A stretch of 64,000 nucleotides of DNA from Acidobacteriota bacterium (GTDB taxonomy: Bacteria > Acidobacteriota > Terriglobia > Terriglobales > Acidobacteriaceae). Position numbers and translations under genes: made by a program. Shown piece by piece: positions 50,475-57,608 of the stretch. Below the pieces are notes generated by a model. It was given only the letters and a program-made list of their open reading frames with translations. It ran no database searches and was not told the origin of the DNA. The stretch lies in NCBI GenBank assembly GCA_016196065.1, contig JACPYL010000010.1:1364001-1428000 (forward strand). The letters are read 5' to 3'. How positions within the stretch are numbered: position 1 is the stretch's first letter; every line of letters begins with the position of its first letter.

Positions 50475-51652
50475 TCGGCGTGCTGTTCGTGCAGTCGTGT
50501 TGCTGGCAAAGTGAAGCGGAATGTAGATCCAACGCCTGGCTCCGATTCCACCCAGAGTTTGCCTCCGTTTTGCTCGACGATCTTCTGGCAGATCGCCAGC
50601 CCCAGTCCATTTCCAGCGTATTCTTCACGCGAATGTAAACGCTGAAATATGACAAATATGACATCGCGATGTTCAGGTGCAATGCCGATGCCGTTGTCGG
50701 CGACGGAGAAAGCCCACGCCTCACCTTGCCTTTCCACAGAGATCTTGATCGCAGGTTTCTCTTTACCCCGGAACTTGATGGCATTGCCGATCAGGTTCTG
50801 AAAGAGTTGGATCAATTGCGTCGGATCGGCGGCAATGGTTGGGAGTGAATCATGAGTGATGCGGGCGCCGCTGTCTTCAATCACCGCTTGCAGGTTCAGG
50901 ATCGCGCCCGCCAATGCAATATTGCAATCCGCATTGCCCTGCTTCGCGTCGCGTCCGACGCGCGAAAACGCAAGCAGGTCGCGGATCATTGCCTGCATGC
51001 GAAGGGCACCCTCTACGGCGTAGCCCATGTATTTATCAGCGTCCGCATCCATTTTCCCGCGGTACCGTTCGGACAAGAGCTGGGTATAGGCAGCCACCAT
51101 GCGCAACGGTTCCTGCAAATCGTGGGAAGCCACGGATGCAAACTGTTCCAGGTCGCGATTCGAGCGTGCCAGTTCTTCTGCTTTTTCTGCCAGTGCATGT
51201 TCACTGCGTTTGCGTTGTTCGCGCGCTCTCTGCGCTTCCAAAGTTCGGCGGATCGCCAGTGGGAGACGCGTCAGCGAGCCTTTGAGAACATAGTCCGACA
51301 CGCCCTGCTTGATGCAGTCGACTGCCGTTACTTCGCCCAGAGCGCCCGTGACCAGAATCAGGGGAATATCCAAACCCTCGTCATGCAGAATGTTCAATGC
51401 ATCCAGTCCGCGCCAGTCACCCAGGTTGTAGTCGGCCAGGATGATGTCGGGACGATGGGCGCGTACGTGCTGGCGAAATTGCTCGGCAGTTTCGACCGTT
51501 GTGCTGGTGAAGGTGAAGCCACCGTTGTGGAGGGCGCGGATGACTAATTCGTTGTCCGCGACGCTGTCCTCAACCAGGAGAAAGCGAAGCGCCGGGCCGC
51601 TCTCGACAGCGAGATGGCCGGCGAACGCCGGTGCAGTCGCGGCTTCGGTCAT
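50471..51652 (-). CDS. Receiver-histidine kinase hybrid
   Basis: A cytoplasmic 393-residue protein. An N-terminal receiver (FLLVEDSVADNELVIRAL, DIILADYNLGDWRGLDAL, VLKGSLTRLP) is followed by a coiled coil, a HisKA domain (FASVASHDLQEPLRMVAAYTQLL, phospho-His in SHDLQEP) and an ATPase domain (NLIGNAIKFRG, VADNGIGIAPEHRDVIFVIFQRLHS, GNGLGLAICQKIVEQNGG). It has no membrane segment. It overlaps both flanking response regulator genes by 4 bp. The ATPase side resembles bacteriophytochrome-type and Rcp1-paired kinases. Confidence 0.94.
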   Translation of the reverse strand: MTEAATAPAFAGHLAVESGPALRFLLVEDSVADNELVIRALHNGGFTFTSTTVETAEQFRQHVRAHRPDIILADYNLGDWRGLDALNILHDEGLDIPLILVTGALGEVTAVDCIKQGVSDYVLKGSLTRLPLAIRRTLEAQRAREQRKRSEHALAEKAEELARSNRDLEQFASVASHDLQEPLRMVAAYTQLLSERYRGKMDADADKYMGYAVEGALRMQAMIRDLLAFSRVGRDAKQGNADCNIALAGAILNLQAVIEDSGARITHDSLPTIAADPTQLIQLFQNLIGNAIKFRGKEKPAIKISVERQGEAWAFSVADNGIGIAPEHRDVIFVIFQRLHSREEYAGNGLGLAICQKIVEQNGGKLWVESEPGVGSTFRFTLPATRLHEQHAE

Positions 51653-52125
51653 ACGTGCCCAGCTTCCTTGGGATGCTTCTCGCCAGCAAACGCGGGCACT
51701 TGATTCACGACCAGCCAGTACATGCCGAGTGTCTTTATCGTCTGGCGGAACTGCTCGAAGTTGACAGGTTTCTGAATATAGCTGTTTGCGCCCAGGTTAT
51801 AGCTGGCGATCAAATCCCGTTCCTCCTTCGACGAAGTAAGGATCACCACGGGCACTCCCCTGGTGTGCGTGTCTCCCTTGATCTGTTTGAGGATTTCGAT
51901 GCCGCTGAGTCTTGGTAGCTTCAAATCCAGCAACACCAGTTTAGGAAGAGCGTCCGCTGATCGCCCGGCATAGTCACCACGGCAGAAAAGAAAGTCGAGG
52001 GCTTGTTCGCCGTCGCGAGCGAGGAAGATCCGGTTCGCGAGATGCTCCCGCTGCAATGCGCGCAGAGCGAGCGTGATGTCGTCTACATCGTCTTCCACGA
52101 TCAAAATATCCACCTGTCCGATCAT
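51649..52125 (-). CDS. Single-domain response regulator
   Basis: A 158-residue receiver of the same type as the one at 50040 (ILIVEDDVDDITLAL, LVLLDLKLPRLSGIE, VILTSSKEERD, YIQKPVNFEQF). The receiver is complete; a short polar tail (PAFAGEKHPKEAGHV) follows. It sits 2 bp after the PAS kinase and overlaps the hybrid kinase by 4 bp, so the order is kinase, regulator, hybrid kinase, regulator. Confidence 0.94.
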   Translation of the reverse strand: MIGQVDILIVEDDVDDITLALRALQREHLANRIFLARDGEQALDFLFCRGDYAGRSADALPKLVLLDLKLPRLSGIEILKQIKGDTHTRGVPVVILTSSKEERDLIASYNLGANSYIQKPVNFEQFRQTIKTLGMYWLVVNQVPAFAGEKHPKEAGHV

Positions 52126-52127
52126 CG

Positions 52128-54134
52128 TCAGACTCCGGCGCCGACACGAGCGGCGATCGTTTCATTTTCATGCGACGTGGGGGAGTCCACTGTGAAATAG
52201 AAGGTCGCTCCCTTGTAGAGTTGAGCCTCGGCCCAAATCCGGCCTCCGTGCTTTTTGATAATCCGCTGGGCGGTCGCAAGGCCTACACCGGTGCCTTCAA
52301 ATTCTTCGGAACGGTGCAGTCGTTGGAAAACCCCAAAAAGCTTGTCGTAGTACGTCATGTCGAATCCCATGCCGTTGTCGCGAACGAAGATGACCGTTTC
52401 ACCGCTGATTTCGCTTGCGCCCACTTCGACCACTGCCGGGTGTCGCGGGCGCGAATACTTGAGCGCATTCGACAGCAGGTTTTGAAAAACCAGTTGTATG
52501 AGGGGTTCGTCACACTCCAATTGCGGAAGAGGCGCGATTTTCCATTCGACTTCGCGGCCTTCCCATTCGGGCTTGAGCAACGCTACGATCTCTCCGACAA
52601 TCCTATTGAGATCCACTTTACGGACGTCGATGCACTGCCTCCCGACTCGAGCCAGACTCAGCAACTCATCGATCAATATCCCCATCTTCTGAGTCCCTTC
52701 CTGAATTCGATTGAGGTAGTGCCGGACCTGAACATCGAGTGAAGGGCCAAACTCCTCCACCAAGATTCCGGAGAAACCCGCGATATGGCGCAGGGGTGCC
52801 CGAAGATCATGAGAGACGGAATACGTGAAAGATTCCAGTTCCTGGTTGGCCGCCTCCAATTGGGCGGTGCGTTGCTGGACGCGTAGCTCGAGGTTGCGAT
52901 TCAACTGCTGGATCTCACGTTCGGCGAGTTTTCGCTTTGTGATGTCGCGGAAGGCGATGACTCCGCCGTGCCGGACTCCCTGCTCATCGAGCAAGGGCCA
53001 GGCATTGCCCTCGATCCATACGCCGCCGGACACGGCTGGGTTGAGCAGATACATTTCTGCGCTGCTTGCTTCTCCGTGTACGGCGCGCACGAGGGGATTG
53101 TCCCTTTCAGGGAAAGGCGTCACCTGGTCCGGCTTGAACACGTGGTAGTGTTCCGCCCATTCCTGCATTGGAATCTTCGTGGGCCCCATGCCCACAATTG
53201 CGTTCGCTGCAGGATTCCAGAGTACAAAGTCTCCATTTTCATCGGCCGCAACCAGACCTTCGCCAATGTTGTCGAGCACGGACCGCAATAGGGTCGTTTG
53301 AGCCTGCAACGCGGTCCGTGACAGCCGCAACTCCTCCGCCTGTGCTGCCAATTTCTCTTCTGTCTGTTTGCGCTCCGTGATATCCGTACGGATGGCAACA
53401 TACTGCCGTACGTCTCCATCTTCGTTGAACAACGGAACGATGGTGGAATCGAGCCAGTACATCGAGCCATCTCGGGCGCGGTTCTTGATCTCGCCGTGCC
53501 AAACCCTGCCGTTGGCGACAGTGCGGTATAGGCCCGTGAAGAATTCTCTTGAGTGAAATCTGGAGTTCAGAATGCGATGGTTCTGGCCAACTAGTTCCGC
53601 TCTGGAATATTTGCTGATCGCGCAGAATTTGTCGTTGACGTAGGTAATCGTGCCATCAACATCGGTTATCGCCACGAAGGCGTGCTGGTCCATGGCGAAT
53701 TGTTGATCGGCCAGATCTTTCAGCGCTCTGCTGTTCTTGTCGAGGTCGGCAATGAATTCTGGAACGACTGAAATGAGGAGTGCAACTGTGATGGCCGACG
53801 CGATGGCTGTAATCGCATTCATCACGCCGGCGAGGATGTAGTTCGCGTGCCAGACGTTCCAAACTTCCATCCAATGTGAGGTTCCGCAGGCCAGAATGAA
53901 GATCGCGAACATCCACGTTAACCGGTTCGACAGCAACCGGCGGTTCTTGCGGATCAAGAAGATCAGGGTGAGCGGGATGCAGTAATAAGACAGCGCGATC
54001 ACGCTGTTGGAAATCACATTCAGCCACAGAGTCGTCGGATCCCAGAGATAGCAATATCCGTGGGGCATGAAGTCCGGGAGCCGGAAGGAAATGTTCACCA
54101 CGGCCGACAGATCGGAAGCAGATTGAGCGATCAT
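52128..54134 (-). CDS. PAS histidine kinase with ethylene-receptor-like membrane domain
   Basis: A membrane kinase of 668 residues. The first ~135 residues contain three helices that align without gap to the ethylene-binding domain of plant ETR1 and cyanobacterial Etr1: NVISNSVIALSYYCIPLTLIF (helix 1), FAIFILACGTSHWMEVWNVW (helix 2) and VMNAITAIASAITVALLISVVP (helix 3). The copper ligands Cys83 and His87 are present and Tyr50 matches ETR1 Tyr32, but the position of ETR1 Asp25 is Asn43. Two PAS domains (~145-258, ~285-405), a HisKA domain (SVSHDLRAPLRH) and an ATPase domain (NALKYSR, VGLATAQRIIKKHGG) follow. It heads a four-gene phosphorelay operon. Confidence 0.92.
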   Translation of the reverse strand: MIAQSASDLSAVVNISFRLPDFMPHGYCYLWDPTTLWLNVISNSVIALSYYCIPLTLIFLIRKNRRLLSNRLTWMFAIFILACGTSHWMEVWNVWHANYILAGVMNAITAIASAITVALLISVVPEFIADLDKNSRALKDLADQQFAMDQHAFVAITDVDGTITYVNDKFCAISKYSRAELVGQNHRILNSRFHSREFFTGLYRTVANGRVWHGEIKNRARDGSMYWLDSTIVPLFNEDGDVRQYVAIRTDITERKQTEEKLAAQAEELRLSRTALQAQTTLLRSVLDNIGEGLVAADENGDFVLWNPAANAIVGMGPTKIPMQEWAEHYHVFKPDQVTPFPERDNPLVRAVHGEASSAEMYLLNPAVSGGVWIEGNAWPLLDEQGVRHGGVIAFRDITKRKLAEREIQQLNRNLELRVQQRTAQLEAANQELESFTYSVSHDLRAPLRHIAGFSGILVEEFGPSLDVQVRHYLNRIQEGTQKMGILIDELLSLARVGRQCIDVRKVDLNRIVGEIVALLKPEWEGREVEWKIAPLPQLECDEPLIQLVFQNLLSNALKYSRPRHPAVVEVGASEISGETVIFVRDNGMGFDMTYYDKLFGVFQRLHRSEEFEGTGVGLATAQRIIKKHGGRIWAEAQLYKGATFYFTVDSPTSHENETIAARVGAGV

Positions 54135-54383
54135 GCGCGATCACAATGGCGACACGGGAGCACACGTTCACCCCGTCCATACCATCGTCAGTGCGGCGGG
54201 AAACTTCAGGAGAGAAAAACGATGTCGGCGCTGTGAAGCAGGGAAGAAACTGCACCGGAAGGGATTGCCCCTTGGGGGAGGCCTCCGGTAGTGGTCTGCA
54301 GCAGTGATCAACTGCCGGCCTTGGATCTGCGACGGGGCCGCCCGTCGCAGCATGCTAGAGCCTCAGGCAAGCGGTGGCGTCAA

Positions 54384-55415
54384 CTACGCGACCGCTTCGG
54401 ATTTTCTGACTGCAAGGGGACGCAGCGGGGCGTGCAATCCACGCATCACCTTCTCGAATTGCGCCAGGTCCAGCGACTGCGGTCCATCGGAAAGTGCGCG
54501 TTCCGGACAGGGATGCACTTCGACGATGATGCCGTCGGCGCCCACCGCGAGCGATGCTCGTGAAACGGGGCCGATCAGGCTCTGTTTGCCCGTTCCATGC
54601 GAAGGATCGGCGACCACCGGCAGGTGGGTCAGTTCTTTCGCCAGTGCGAGAGATCCAAGATCAATCGTGTTGCGGGTTCCCGTCTCGAAGGTCTTGATCC
54701 CGCGCTCGCAAAGCACCACCTGCTGATTTCCGCCGGAAAGCAGGTACTCCGCCGCCAGCAGCCATTCCTTCACGCTGGCCGAAGGACCTCTCTTCAGCAG
54801 TACAGGTTTGTTGGCGAGGGCCAACCGGCGCAGCAAAGCGTAATTCTGCATGTTGCGTGCGCCGACCTGCAGCATGTCGGCATATTCGCAGATCAGGTCC
54901 ACGTCCTCGGTACCCATCACTTCGGTGACGACCGGCAGTCCAGTTTGCTCGCGCGCTTCGCGGAGAATTTTGAGCGCCTCGATCCCCAACCCTTGAAACT
55001 CATAGGGCGAAGTGCGCGGTTTGTAGGCTCCGCCGCGCAGCATGTTGGCGCCGGCCTTCTTCACGCCATGAGCAGTTTCCAGCAGTTGTTCCCGGGATTC
55101 GACCGAGCACGGTCCAGCGATTACCACCACTTCCTCGCCGCCGATCTTGATCCCGCCCACATCCACGATGGATGAGGTCGGTCGAGTTTGCCGGCTTACC
55201 AACTTGAATGGCTGAGCGATGGCGACGACGTTATCGACACCCGGGGCGACCGACAGCGCTTCAATCTCGTGCCGGCGCCCTCCGCTACCGACGGCAGCCA
55301 CGATCGTGCGTTCCGTTCCGCGGGTAACGTGAGGTGTGAATCCCGCTTCCCGGATTCGCTGGATGATGTGTTCGATCTGCTCAGGACTGGCGCTGTCGGA
55401 CATGTTGACGATCAT
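54384..55415 (-). CDS. aroF: 3-deoxy-7-phosphoheptulonate synthase with N-terminal regulatory domain
   Basis: DAHP synthase of 343 residues, first enzyme of the shikimate pathway. The ATG at 55415 ([20 protein letters not shown]) gives the standard length; the open frame above it runs through the terminator. Residues 1-70 are the ferredoxin-like regulatory domain ([32 protein letters not shown]). The catalytic barrel follows with [91 protein letters not shown] and [12 protein letters not shown]. Just upstream is an aromatic-rich leader peptide with an intrinsic terminator, so expression is probably attenuated by Phe/Tyr/Trp supply. A second paralogue lies at 39681. Confidence 0.97.
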   Translation of the reverse strand: MIVNMSDSASPEQIEHIIQRIREAGFTPHVTRGTERTIVAAVGSGGRRHEIEALSVAPGVDNVVAIAQPFKLVSRQTRPTSSIVDVGGIKIGGEEVVVIAGPCSVESREQLLETAHGVKKAGANMLRGGAYKPRTSPYEFQGLGIEALKILREAREQTGLPVVTEVMGTEDVDLICEYADMLQVGARNMQNYALLRRLALANKPVLLKRGPSASVKEWLLAAEYLLSGGNQQVVLCERGIKTFETGTRNTIDLGSLALAKELTHLPVVADPSHGTGKQSLIGPVSRASLAVGADGIIVEVHPCPERALSDGPQSLDLAQFEKVMRGLHAPLRPLAVRKSEAVA

Positions 55416-55440
55416 GGGAGGTCCTTTCGTAGTTGAATCC

Positions 55441-55476
55441 AAAAATAAAAACGCCGCGATCCTTGGATCGCGGCGT
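55441..55476 (-). terminator. Attenuator terminator in the aroF leader
   Basis: On the - strand a perfect 12-bp stem (ACGCCGCGATCC / GGATCGCGGCGT, 55451-55476) is followed by TTTTATTTTT (55450-55441). It lies between the leader peptide's stop and the aroF ATG, only 26 bp before the latter, so it must be read through for aroF to be made. The 5' arm CGCCGCG can also pair with CGCGGCG in leader codons 17-19 (55533-55539), a possible antiterminator. Confidence 0.9.
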
Positions 55477-55499
55477 CGGTGCAAAATCTTGAGCTGTCT

Positions 55500-55589
55500 C
55501 TATTTTCCGGACTCGCTCCAGACGGCAACCTCCGCCGCGTACCTAAACCAGTAGCGGCTAAATCGGCTGGAGGCGCTAAATCGAGTCAT
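55500..55589 (-). CDS. Aromatic leader peptide of aroF
   Basis: A 29-codon frame (ATG 55589, TAG 55500) behind GAAGGAA. Its middle reads RFSRYWFRYAAEVAVW. Phe is at positions 4, 10 and 15, Tyr at 13 and 17, Trp at 14 and 24: seven aromatic residues of 29, with four in the run YWFRY. Codons 17-19 can pair with the 5' arm of the terminator downstream, and codons 6-7 (GCCTCC) can pair with GGAGGT just after, which would give the pause and antitermination structures of classic attenuators. Stalling for lack of any of the three aromatic amino acids would favour aroF transcription. The leader lies 43 bp after the Flp pilin gene. Translation is inferred from ribosome site and context. Confidence 0.8.
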   Translation of the reverse strand: MTRFSASSRFSRYWFRYAAEVAVWSESGK

Positions 55590-55632
55590 CACGATTCCTT
55601 CGAGAAATGTCATTGCTGCACTAAAACCGGCT

Positions 55633-55800
55633 CTACTGGCTCAAAGAGCTGGCAACGCTGGAAAACGCGTTGTTTGCATTGCCGCCGATCAGACGTACTG
55701 TACCGATCACCAATACCAGGATCACCGCCAGCATGACTGCGTATTCGGCAATGTCCTGCCCCTGCTCGTCCGACCACAAGTTGCGGCAAATCTGAAGCAT
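55633..55800 (-). CDS. flp: Flp/Fap-type IVb pilin
   Basis: A 55-residue prepilin from the ATG at 55800, which follows GGAGG; the open frame upstream crosses the promoter. The class III leader is MLQICRNLWSDEQG, cut after Gly, followed by QDIAEYAVMLAVILVLVIGTV with Glu at +5 and Tyr at +6, the Flp signature. The C-terminus is Gly/Asn/Ser rich. The Tad assembly genes are not in the window, so this is a solitary pilin gene. A strong promoter precedes it, and no terminator lies between it and the aroF leader. Confidence 0.92.
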   Translation of the reverse strand: MLQICRNLWSDEQGQDIAEYAVMLAVILVLVIGTVRLIGGNANNAFSSVASSLSQ

Positions 55801-55854
55801 TCCATCCTCCGAGCCGTCGTTTTGAAAGCGTTCCCAAAACGAAACTAGGGAACA

Positions 55855-55883
55855 ATAATGCCGACTCCAATCGTGATTGTCAA
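55855..55883 (-). promoter_or_regulatory. Sigma-70 promoter of the flp pilin gene
   Basis: On the - strand a consensus TTGACA is followed after exactly 17 bp by CATTAT (4 of 6). The start would be near 55848, giving a ~48-nt leader. A CGTTTTG/CAAAACG inverted repeat (55818-55841) lies just downstream and could be an operator. Confidence 0.65.
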
Positions 55884-55944
55884 TCCACCTGTACGATGGA
55901 TTTTTCACAGGTTTACGAGGCGCCAAGTAGAATCAAAAGAGTCC

Positions 55945-56880
55945 ATGCCTGTCGCTTTGGAATTCGAAGCAATTACCAAGGAATACCGCTCGTGGCCGCG
56001 AGGAAAACGGGTTCAGGCGCTGCAAGAGTTTTCTCTTTCTGTGCAACAGGGAGAGATTTTTGGTTTTCTCGGACCGAATGGCGCGGGAAAAAGCACCGCC
56101 ATCCACCTCGCCATGGGATTCATGCAGCCTTCCTCTGGTAAGGGCCAAATGCTGGGGAAGCCCTTTGGAGACGCTGGGACCCGCCGCCGCGTCGGATTTC
56201 TAGCTGAAAATGTCGCGCTTTACCATCGCCAGGCCGAGGCGGCGATCCGATTCTACGGTGGCCTGAACGGAATGCATGGCGTGTCACTTGCCAGTGCCGC
56301 GCGCGCCGCCCTGGTATCCGTTGACCTACAGTCGGAATCCCGACGCAATCTGGCGCAGTTTTCGCGTGGAATGGTGCAGCGGGTGGGTCTGGCCCAGGCA
56401 CTCGTAAGTGACCCAGAGTTACTTATTCTCGATGAACCGACCTCGGCGCTCGATCCGGCGGCACGCGTCGCGGTTCGCGAATTATTGCTTCGATCACGAA
56501 GTCAGGGGAAAACGATCTTCCTCAGCTCGCATCTGCTTTCGGAAGTGGAACTCGTCTGTGACCGCGTGGCGATACTGAGCCGCGGCCAAGTAGTTCGAAC
56601 GGGTTCGCTCAGTTCGATGCTCGAAGCCAGCGACCAGGTTGAGATCGTTGCGCAAGGCGAAGCCCTGCGCCAGTTCGACCACGCCATCGTCGAAGGTACC
56701 CGGGTCCGGTTCACGGTTCCTAAGAGCGCACAGCGAAATTCTATTGAAAGAGTCTGGGCTGCGGGCGGGGAAGTGGTCAGCGTGAATCCCGCGCGGCGTT
56801 CCCTGGAGGAACTTTTTCTCGAACTGACCGGCCCGGAACCAAATGGCACTGCCCGAAAGCAAGCGGGAGAACTGAACTGA
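55945..56880 (+). CDS. ABC transporter ATP-binding protein
   Basis: Export-type ATPase of 311 residues. The ATG at 55945 (MPVALEFEAITKEYRSWPRG) starts the conserved domain; the earlier open frame lies over the flp promoter. Walker [10 protein letters not shown], signature FSRGMVQRVGLAQAL, Walker [15 protein letters not shown] and switch His (LSSHLLSEVE) are intact, and the small C-terminal domain is present. It forms a pair with the permease gene one base downstream. The cargo is unknown. Confidence 0.93.
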   Translation: MPVALEFEAITKEYRSWPRGKRVQALQEFSLSVQQGEIFGFLGPNGAGKSTAIHLAMGFMQPSSGKGQMLGKPFGDAGTRRRVGFLAENVALYHRQAEAAIRFYGGLNGMHGVSLASAARAALVSVDLQSESRRNLAQFSRGMVQRVGLAQALVSDPELLILDEPTSALDPAARVAVRELLLRSRSQGKTIFLSSHLLSEVELVCDRVAILSRGQVVRTGSLSSMLEASDQVEIVAQGEALRQFDHAIVEGTRVRFTVPKSAQRNSIERVWAAGGEVVSVNPARRSLEELFLELTGPEPNGTARKQAGELN

Positions 56881-56881
56881 G

Positions 56882-57592
56882 ATGAGACCGGTCTTCTTGA
56901 TCGCACAGAACTTCGCACGCGAACAACGCTGGCCACTCTTCTTCCTGCTTCTCTGGGTGCTCGGTTGGGCATTGTTTGGAGTTCTGGCTGATCCGCGCTC
57001 GGGACCGGATGACGCGCTACTGATTTTCCGTCAGCTTGCGGTGTATTCGGTCACGTTCGGAGTGTTCTTTGGCAGTTCCGCGATCCAGGCCGACCAGAGG
57101 TCCCGTCGCATCCTTGCCGTGCTGTCCAAAGGGATCTCGCGCCGCCAATATGTGTTCGGCCTGCTCCTGGGTATCGCCCTGGTGCTGGGCGTGTTTTGCC
57201 TGTGTATGGGATTTACCGCCAGCTGGCTGCTGGGCCGTTACGGTTTCAGCCTAGGTGCGATGTGGTTCGGGGTACTCGCGCTTTGGACAGCGTGCCTGCT
57301 GACCGCATCCTTAACGCTGTCTCTTGCGGCCTTCATGCCTCCCATGTTTGCTGCGATCGGGGCGGGCACAATCGCGGGAATTCCCGCACTCCTCGCAATG
57401 CGCGGAGACGTGTTTTCAAAGTATGTGATTCCGGTGCATGGATTGCTGGAGCCGTCGATCCGGGCGGACTTTACCTATACATGGCAAGCAAGCATCGGCA
57501 TGATTGCTTTCGGATGGGTGGAAACCGCAGCCTTCTGGTTTGTGGCTGCGTGGATTTTCTCGCGACGCGATCTGTCGGTGGCGGTGGAGTAG
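56882..57592 (+). CDS. ABC transporter permease
   Basis: A 236-residue membrane protein with about six helices (WPLFFLLLWVLGWALFGVL, LAVYSVTFGVFFGSSAI, YVFGLLLGIALVLGVFCLCMGF, AMWFGVLALWTACLLTASL, FAAIGAGTIAGIPALLAM, ASIGMIAFGWVETAAFWFVA). The SKGISRRQYVFG loop fits ABC-2 permeases. It follows the ATPase gene by one base and converges on the nuo operon, ending 16 bp from nuoN. Confidence 0.85.
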   Translation: MRPVFLIAQNFAREQRWPLFFLLLWVLGWALFGVLADPRSGPDDALLIFRQLAVYSVTFGVFFGSSAIQADQRSRRILAVLSKGISRRQYVFGLLLGIALVLGVFCLCMGFTASWLLGRYGFSLGAMWFGVLALWTACLLTASLTLSLAAFMPPMFAAIGAGTIAGIPALLAMRGDVFSKYVIPVHGLLEPSIRADFTYTWQASIGMIAFGWVETAAFWFVAAWIFSRRDLSVAVE

Positions 57593-57608
57593 AGAAAGTG
57601 GAAATCTC

